From positions 61,287,251 through 61,351,250 of the forward strand of contig CM056994.1 in assembly GCA_029891345.1 (NCBI GenBank): a DNA stretch of 64,000 nucleotides, in the 5' to 3' direction. This document shows, one piece after another, positions 57,321-64,000 of this stretch. Source of the stretch: Dryococelus australis. Its lineage: Eukaryota > Arthropoda > Insecta > Phasmatodea > Phasmatidae. The notes beneath the pieces are model-generated. The model saw only the letters and a program-made list of their open reading frames with translations, was not told the origin of the DNA and made no database searches. The translations under genes and the position numbers were made by a program. Position 1 is the first letter of the stretch. Each line of letters begins with the position of its first letter.

Positions 57321-59150
57321 AAAACTGCGAGTGTAGCACATTTGAGAATCTCTTCCACAATTTAACTTAAATTTGAGCAAAATCAGTTGGTAAATGAATT
57401 CGGTCCATAAAAGTTTAACCGTTGACTGCTATGCACCATTGTCCACTTTGATGTCCCAAGTGGCAACTGTGTTTTTCTCTGGACCTTACAATATGGTAGC
57501 ATAATAGTTTACTATTATATACACAGAGTAAAGTTGCGTTCATGGAAAAAAGAAAAAAAAGGGTTGCAAAGTATTGATCTGTAGTCAGCTGGAAAAAAAT
57601 GGCCACATGTTGACATACTATACCCCCCCCCCCCCCAAACACCAGCAAGGGCAGTTATACCCCACAGACCACCGAATTTTCACCTTGCAAGGGAGCCAGC
57701 TCACTGCCTTGTCACAGCCTGTAAACAGTCTACCTGCCACTGGTAGCCAGTAATCGGGCAGGTGCATCTCTTCCACCCCTCTGGCCATTACTCACTGTAG
57801 AGAGGTATTGTATATGCATCCATACAGTGCAAATAGGGTGCATGACTCTCCATGATCACTCCCCATAAAGCACGTGGTTTCAGGCTTTTGATCAGCACCG
57901 TGCTGTTGGCCACACACTGCTACGTCCTGTACTCCAGAGTATAGAGTATCGCTGCCTGCTGTTGGGTAACCTTTGTTCTGCATGCATGATGTCCATGACT
58001 CCCCATATTGTTCACAACATAGCACTAAAGGAGTACAAGCTGGGTCTGAACACTTTAATGGGATGCAAATAAAACAATCACCCCAAAATTGAAGCCTACT
58101 TTCTTCACTTGGCCTCCTCTTTAACCCCAATTTGACCAGTTTCCGTAACTCTACTTTTGGGAGGAGGCACATCTTGCTCCTCATGCTTTCCATGTTAGTC
58201 ATTGTTAGTCAGCATCCTCTCGCTTCACTGGTGACCAGGGTAGCTACAATACTGCAACATCGTCTGTCATAACTGGAATGGAGTGTGTGGAATCTGTGCT
58301 CTTCCTGATGTCAAAACATTTGCCTGTCAGTGATGCTGCCACTCTTATTAGGTGGTCCTTGGAGGGGTTGGGTTGGTGATGTCTGGGCATTGGTACTGAA
58401 GATGCTCCAGCTCTCCAGGAAGCCTGCCCTGTTAACCCCAGATTCCCCCTCACCATTGTAGAGTTCCAGACAGCCATGCCTGCTCCTGCCAGACAGCTGC
58501 TTAATTCTTAATCTCTATTATCTCATGCCGAGACAGTATTATATGGTGAATAGCAATAACAGAAATAACACAAATGCATGTTAATACATCACAAACACAG
58601 ACATTTCATTCAAGACACAATATAAAGTAGTATTTTTTTGCTAATTTAGCCCTAAATAAATCTTTTTCTTTAATTTATATTTAAACTATTTTTGTAAGAT
58701 ACTGGCAGAACAGAATACAAATTTTAATGACAAGATCCTGAACGTCAGGAAACTTTTTTTTTTTTAACCTATGGAGGTTGTACCAACAAAAATGTAAGCC
58801 AGAGTGTGGAGCTTTGAATGTATTGAGTCTTCACATAATTGATTATGATTTAATAAATATTTTTGAAAAATTCTAAATTTTTTAAAAATCTACTGGGACA
58901 AATACATAACACTTGTGGTATTCACGTTGGTGGTAATTATGACAAGGAGTGAAGAGCATTGTTGAAGGACAAGGAGTTTTGGATATATCAAGTGTGCAAT
59001 TCAAGGGTTGCCAGATAGCTGCAGAGCATGGAATGGTGTTAAGAAGTGGAATGTTGATCCATGTGGCGGCCTCATGGAAGTTCCTCATGACCATAGACTG
59101 TGATTGTTTAGATGTACACCAATTCTGCATAATAATTTAGAGTGTTGGCC
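57321..59150. other. Intergenic stretch with unrecognised open frames
   Basis: A C run lies at 57626-57638. Minus-strand open frames at 57792-58202 (136 codons), 58244-58477 and 58882-59130 are cysteine- or serine-containing but match no domain I recognise; they may be chance or decayed transposon sequence. Confidence 0.35.
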
Positions 59151-61493
59151 TCCTTGCGATGCCATTAATGTGAGGCTGTTCAGGCTGTCCAACATACCCA
59201 GAAAATAAAGTGATTTCCAATAGCTAAGTCACTCCAAATTACGTAGCAGTAATTAAGAAAAAGGTATGGGAAAAATGCTGTTAAATTCACTTATTTAATA
59301 TCACACATTAACCATTTCACCAAGCACTTGCACAGCACAACAGTTTGTGCCGCCTTTCCTGGCGCTACCCCTCTTTGTTTTGTTGGACGCATGCTATTTT
59401 AGTGTTCGCTTGTGGGAATACTCCTCGTCCAATAATTTAGCAAAACCCGTATGTTGTTTCCAGTATCTATTTTGGTTATTAATAATATTATCTTTTACTG
59501 TTACCTAAATTCTGTTATTAATTTTTGTCACTGTTTCACGTTTGTATTTATTTCAAATATTTTAAGGTTATTTGCTCATTTATTTACATATGAAAAGACT
59601 TTTGCCCGAGTTAACTTTGTGTGCTTTCCTAAAGCACCCTTTGCAAGTGACAAAAAATTAAATAAATCTTTTGTGTGTAATATTTCATTCCTGAAAAGTG
59701 AGATTGTTACTATGTCAATTAATTTTTTTAAATCAAAATTTCTGTTAACTTTTATCGGTTGTACACTTTTGTGTACAGGTTTAAATTTTGACATTGCCAA
59801 TGGCAAGATTAGAGTAAATATTTTCCCGACATTAACAATCATTAAGTGATGCACGAGTCATTTATTTTAAGGAAATATAATTTTATAAAACATTATTATT
59901 GTTTTATATAACGTAGTTCTATAAAAAAAAAAACATTTTCTAAGTTTGTGTTTATTGTTTGCTAAAATATCGCACTATCATGTATATAGATTGTGCGTGA
60001 CTGTCCAGTATTGATACTACCTGACAATATCCTTGGAAAGTCCATGTGACTTTCTTCTCAACCTGGTAGTGGCATGACCAGCTGTTATATTTTTGATACT
60101 CAGCAAGACTTCTCTTCCTTGATGTTAAAATAAACTTTATACTGCATAGGGTAAGTGTTTTGGTTAGATTATTTTTCCCCGCGTGTTTTGCAAAATGTTT
60201 CTTGCCTGTAACTTATGTTTTTGTCTTCTGTTCTCGTTCAGTGGTTCTCGTGGCATTGCCCGAGTTCGGCGCCACTTTCGTCACCTTCATTAGTATGAGT
60301 GCCTAGTCCAAGTAGGAGAGCAACCAATTTGGCCTGGTGTGGAGTATTTTTCCAGCCTGATGTCTGTTTCGAACATCTGAGATTTTTCACTGCTCATGAT
60401 GCCCTGATTTCTAGCCTCGCATGTGCTTATGCATGAACATGGATGTTTGGTGGAAAAGAACTGGAAATTTATCTTATTCCCTTTTGTCAGACAAGCCTGA
60501 TCATTGGACATTCACTTTCGTCTTCGTGATTTTAAAAATAATAAATTTTTTTGATGCTGTAATTTTATTTCAGATATGTTCTCTTAACTAAAGTTGCCAT
60601 GTTTGCTTAGTAAAAGTTTTAACTCTGCTCCTGCCGAGCTTCAGGTATTATCACATGTGGTCTTTTTACACGGGATACCCAATAATTCTCATTAAAGTTG
60701 TGTGCAATAAAAATTTAAAAAACACTATTGAAATGCATGATATTATTTTTATTTTAAATCTTGAAATTGTATTGATGGTTATCTTGTGTCAAGTAATAAT
60801 TATGTGTGTAATTTGTTCTTGTTGGTGAGGTAAATAAATGCTATAGTTGTCATGCCCTGATATTGCTTGTGTTTTTTTCATAACATTTAATTTACCTTCA
60901 GATGATTCTTTGATGCAGAGTTTTTATTTGGGTACTCGTATAATTTATCAGTAAATTTAAAAATAACTACCTTGCTTCAGAAATACTATTTTGTTCTTCA
61001 GAGTGTAATAAGAAATAAATTTATGTATATACACAAATCACATTGTAAAGATGTTGGAACACAATATGCAGGGACGGCTTGGCTTTCTCATATTTGCGGT
61101 AAGTATATATACTAGATGCAACCTTGTGTCGGCCTTTTGGGGGCAATTGGTTCTTGTGAGCCTTTTAATCCTATGCCATAAGCGTCTGCACAAGAAAGTG
61201 GTAGCAGAGCGTGGTTGTTTGGGTATGTATACTAACATATACTTATGCATACTTGTGCATGCTTTTTGCATTTTTTGCTTTGCCTTGATTGAGGTGTGGG
61301 ATTTACATGTGTGGCCCCATTGTTCTGACAAACCCTCACACAAACCTTTTGTGATATTGTGGGCCTAAACGTAGGTTAGGTTTATAATTTTTTTTTTGTG
61401 TGTTACACTTATTTGTTAGTGTGTAACTTGTGAGTCTTGTGTTAGTGTTTCCCTTTGTGTGTTTTGTTTGTTTTTGTGCAAGATTTGTTCAAC
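59151..61493. other. AT-rich stretch upstream of gypsy element I
   Basis: Likely includes the 5' LTR and leader of element I, but no LTR edges could be set because the other LTR is outside the window. An open frame at 59451-59849 is A/T-biased and unrecognised. A PBS-like sequence on the minus strand lies at 60255-60274. Confidence 0.35.
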
Positions 61494-62934
61494 ATGGCCA
61501 CCCTCATCCCCAAATATTTAGTAAGAGATGAAATATTTTACGCGTGCGCCATCAGAGGGGTTGAGCCCCCAGAAAAGACGGTTATGGCAGACACTCGTGT
61601 AAACCCTGAAATTGTTGCTTCCATGAATAGTGAGAATGGGTACAAGCTTTGTGCATCAAAAATGATTTCCCTTCAAGAAATCTGGGAGAATATTGACGAT
61701 GACCCTAGTCCTGCAAAATACTTGAGATTTAAAAATAGACTCACTCATTAAAAAGGGCGTGCCCATAATTTGGTTATTTTTTTGCAGACCAACTTACTGA
61801 ACCTCAGACCCAGTCTATAAAAAATGTTTTTGCTCAAACACAAGCTCTGTTTGAAGCCATATGTAATTTAGAAGTATCTGAAGCTCGAAAGACCCCCACT
61901 GAAGCCCAGGTTGCCACTGTTGAGGAACAGCTCTCCACCCTCAGCCTCAGTAGAAGTACCACTACCATCCCAGTTGTCACACCTACCCAAGCCAACCATG
62001 TGCACACATTTTTCGGCCAATGTCACACCCCATTTCAGTTCATCTCACCACCACATCATCCAGTACCCTGGTTAGCTCTGTTTTGTCTACCACCCCACTC
62101 ATGGCATCTGCGGTGGTACCTACCCCACAAACCTGTGTACCCACTTCCTTTGGCAAATTTACACACCCTTTGGAATGCATGTTGAGAGATTTCCTATCCA
62201 CCGATGGTTTACAAGTTACTAATTTTTTGGAATTTCTGAAAATAATAATAAAATTACAATAATAAAAAGGAATACTGTTCCTGAAAACCAGCTACTTGAC
62301 AAAATGTATCCATTTACACAGGGTCCACTTAGTGAAAGAACCAGGTATGTTATAGTACAACGTTTCACTTTTGATCAGTACCATGCTGATATCCTTCAAT
62401 ATTTCATTCCTGCCAGACTGCTAGTCCAGTTACAGTTTAGGATGTGTCACAGGCTCCAGGAAGTTAATGAGGCTTTGCCAGTGTATGTTAGTGTATTAAA
62501 GAGGCAGTTGCCATTTTGTGTTTAGTTCGTCCTCAAGTGGAACTAGTCAACAACATATTAGATGGTTTGGAGCCCCAAGAATGTTCCTGTCTTGTATTCA
62601 CGGGCAAACAAACTAATTTTGCTGAGCTGGATTGTCTTTAGATTCATTCCCAAAATATCCGTTATGCGGATCAAAAGCGCTAAGTTTTTCAACACAAAAC
62701 AGGCAGGTTAGGAGCTCAGGACCTGCCCCTGACAAAAGATTTAAGGCACCCCATTCAGGTATTAACTTGGTAAAAGTTGAGAAATCAGGTAATGGTATTA
62801 ATAAGAAAACTAGTGTTCCCAGTACCTTAACCAGTGACACTCGTGCTTGTTTTTATTGTAAGGAGGTTGGTCACCTCATAGCTTACTGTCCCAAACTTTT
62901 AACAAAAATTAATTTCCGTGGGGACGAAAAGTGA
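61494..62934 (+). pseudogene. Gag of gypsy element I
   Basis: Starts MATLIPKYLVRDEIFYACAI and RGVEPPEKTVMADTR, the N-terminal region of many insect gypsy Gags. The body in other frames reads YPFTQGPLSERTRYVIVQR, FTFDQYHADILQYFIPARLL and CHRLQEVNEALPVYVSVLKR, matching the Gag core. The zinc knuckle at 62848-62895 is CFYCKEVGHLIAYC, spacing C-X2-C-X4-H-X4-C, the canonical retroviral type. ATG at 61494 was chosen because the conserved Gag N-terminus begins there. Broken by stops at 61749 and elsewhere. Confidence 0.8.
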
Positions 62935-63117
62935 GCGCTCATTCCCGCTTTTCTGGCAATTTTGCCAACTCACAGTTAAATGCTCACCTTGTGCAGTCAT
63001 CTAACCTAGGACGTCGCTTTGTGTCTTTTTGGTCCTTATGACCATTCTGAAATAAAATATCAGTATAGTGTTTTTCAAGTCAACTTTCCCAATGTGGTGG
63101 GTATCTAAAAAAGACCC

Positions 63118-63441
63118 ATGCCGTGTATTGAAGTGAACGTGGGACCATTGTCAGTTTCGGCGCTGGTAGATTCAGGAACTGCCCGCACCATTATTTCTGG
63201 TGATCTTTTCCACCAGTTAAAAGATTTGAAGTTAATGAAGAGTATTGAGCCATGTGAAATCAAGTGTCATACTGCCTCTAGCGATGCTATATCCATTTTG
63301 TGTTCTGCCAAATTGAAATTGAAAATTGGTAATTTTACGTGGATACATAATTGTTTGGTTGCTGAAAAACTAGGTCTACCTTTAGTTTTAGGTGCTGATT
63401 TCATAGCATCAACAGGTCTTATGTTAGATAAGCAAGCTTAA
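63118..63441 (+). pseudogene. Gypsy retropepsin (aspartic protease), element I
   Basis: 107-codon open frame: VSALVDSGTARTIISGDLF contains the catalytic D-S-G-T, and GLPLVLGADFIASTGLML contains the second conserved block (L-G-x-D-F). It would cut the Gag-Pol polyprotein. The domain is intact in itself, but flanking parts are out of frame. Confidence 0.88.
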
Positions 63442-63525
63442 CATATTTTTTTTTTTTATTTTCCCTGTCAGAATAATTTTATTTTGTTAATAGTAATTTA
63501 AGGCAACCACTCTCATCAGAGATTA

Positions 63526-64000
63526 GTGCAGTCAAAACCTATAGTAGAACGTTTTGCTCACTTAGAACCACAGCAACATGTGGCTATTCAAGAAATTTTT
63601 AATGCTTTCCCCAAGGTTCTCACATGCGAATTAGGCCTAACAAATTTATTGAAATATAATGTTAACCTTGTGGACAAAGAATATGTCACTAGCCATCCAT
63701 ATAGGTTAGCACCTCCTAAGATGGAGATATTACGTAAACAGGTCCAGGAATTGTGAGATAAGGGCATTATTGAGTCCTCCACCTCCCAATATGCTAGTCC
63801 AGCCTTTTTGGTTCCTAAACCTAACGATAAGCATAGAATTGTCATTGACTACCGCAAAATTAATAAAAAGATTGAAATAGAGCCTGTCCCACTTCTGGAC
63901 CTTCATTCTGCCTTTAATTAGTTTGGAAAAGCAAGATTTTTCACTACCATTGATTTAAATGCGGCTCATTACCAAATTCCGTTATCTGATGAATCCCAGC
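63526..64000 (+). pseudogene. Gypsy reverse transcriptase start, element I
   Basis: Reads VTSHPYRLAPPKMEILRKQV, a stop after VQEL, then DKGIIESSTSQYASPAFLVP, KHRIVIDYRKINKKIEIEPV, LLDLHSAFN, stop, then FFTTIDLNAAHYQIPLSDES. The TTIDL block holds the first catalytic Asp. Cut by the window end before Y-x-D-D. Confidence 0.9.

Larger units (their letters stand above)
61494..64000 (+). mobile_element. Gypsy element I: Gag, protease, RT start (runs off window)
   Basis: A different Ty3/gypsy lineage from relics A-F: canonical knuckle, no PHD-like fingers. Order Gag, knuckle, protease, RT as expected. Several frame breaks and stops (for example in RT at about 63756 and 63920) show decay. Continues past 64000. 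Confidence 0.85.

Noticed and set aside
57792-58477. Minus-strand open frames as a second host gene
   Set aside because: No domain, no convincing splice sites, no conservation evidence available; left as unrecognised.
59451-59854. Overlapping open frames of 132 and 92 codons on both strands
   Set aside because: Very AT-rich, Phe/Lys/Ile/Asn-biased translations on both strands; expected by chance in such composition.

Overview
The window looks like a piece of an arthropod genome, most probably an insect with a large, intron-rich, transposon-laden genome. The evidence is three conserved exons of an EHD/Past1-type ATPase gene whose sequence reads like insect Past1, introns of about 5.4 kb and 24.8 kb, and many decayed Ty3/gypsy, BEL/Pao, Tc1-like, hAT-like and other transposon relics. 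No bacterial-style operon, rRNA, tRNA or CRISPR array was seen. The species cannot be fixed from sequence alone.

Layout. 1-390: Tc1-like transposase relic (minus). 2160-7330: plus-strand gypsy relic F (long LTR with TATA box and polyA signal, PBS, Gag). 7404-8150: terminal-inverted-repeat element. 9570-11490: repeat G, copy 1. 11880-12300: fragment related to F, ending just upstream of the first visible EHD exon. 12395-12548, 17912-18082 and 42849-43054: the last three EHD exons (helical region, linker, C-terminal EH domain, stop). Intron 1 holds gypsy relic A (13365-17470, minus). Intron 2 holds gypsy relic B (19523-32239, minus), which is interrupted by G copy 2 (25071-28845), itself interrupted by element H (26061-27947). 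It also holds gypsy relic D (35700-37790, minus) and E (37790-38620, plus), a 132-bp tandem duplication and a small pogo/Tigger-like MITE.

Downstream of EHD: gypsy integrase end J (43569-44947), a second copy of H (44948-46733, inverted), a hAT-type MITE with a perfect 8-bp target duplication (48370-48758), a BEL/Pao element with both LTRs (49595-54113, minus) that contains a 928-bp solo LTR with a 4-bp target duplication (52152-53079), gypsy relic C (54841-57320, minus), and a different gypsy element I (61494 to the window end, plus) with a canonical zinc knuckle, protease and reverse transcriptase.

The only host gene I can support is EHD; everything else recognisable is mobile DNA, all broken by stops, frameshifts or deletions. 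The most interesting signal is that five independent gypsy relics (A, B, C, E, F) share a Gag whose N-terminus carries two tandem PHD-like C4HC3 fingers with fixed spacing. In the copies where it is legible, the same family also has a shortened zinc knuckle, and related integrases carry long disordered or repeat-bearing tails.
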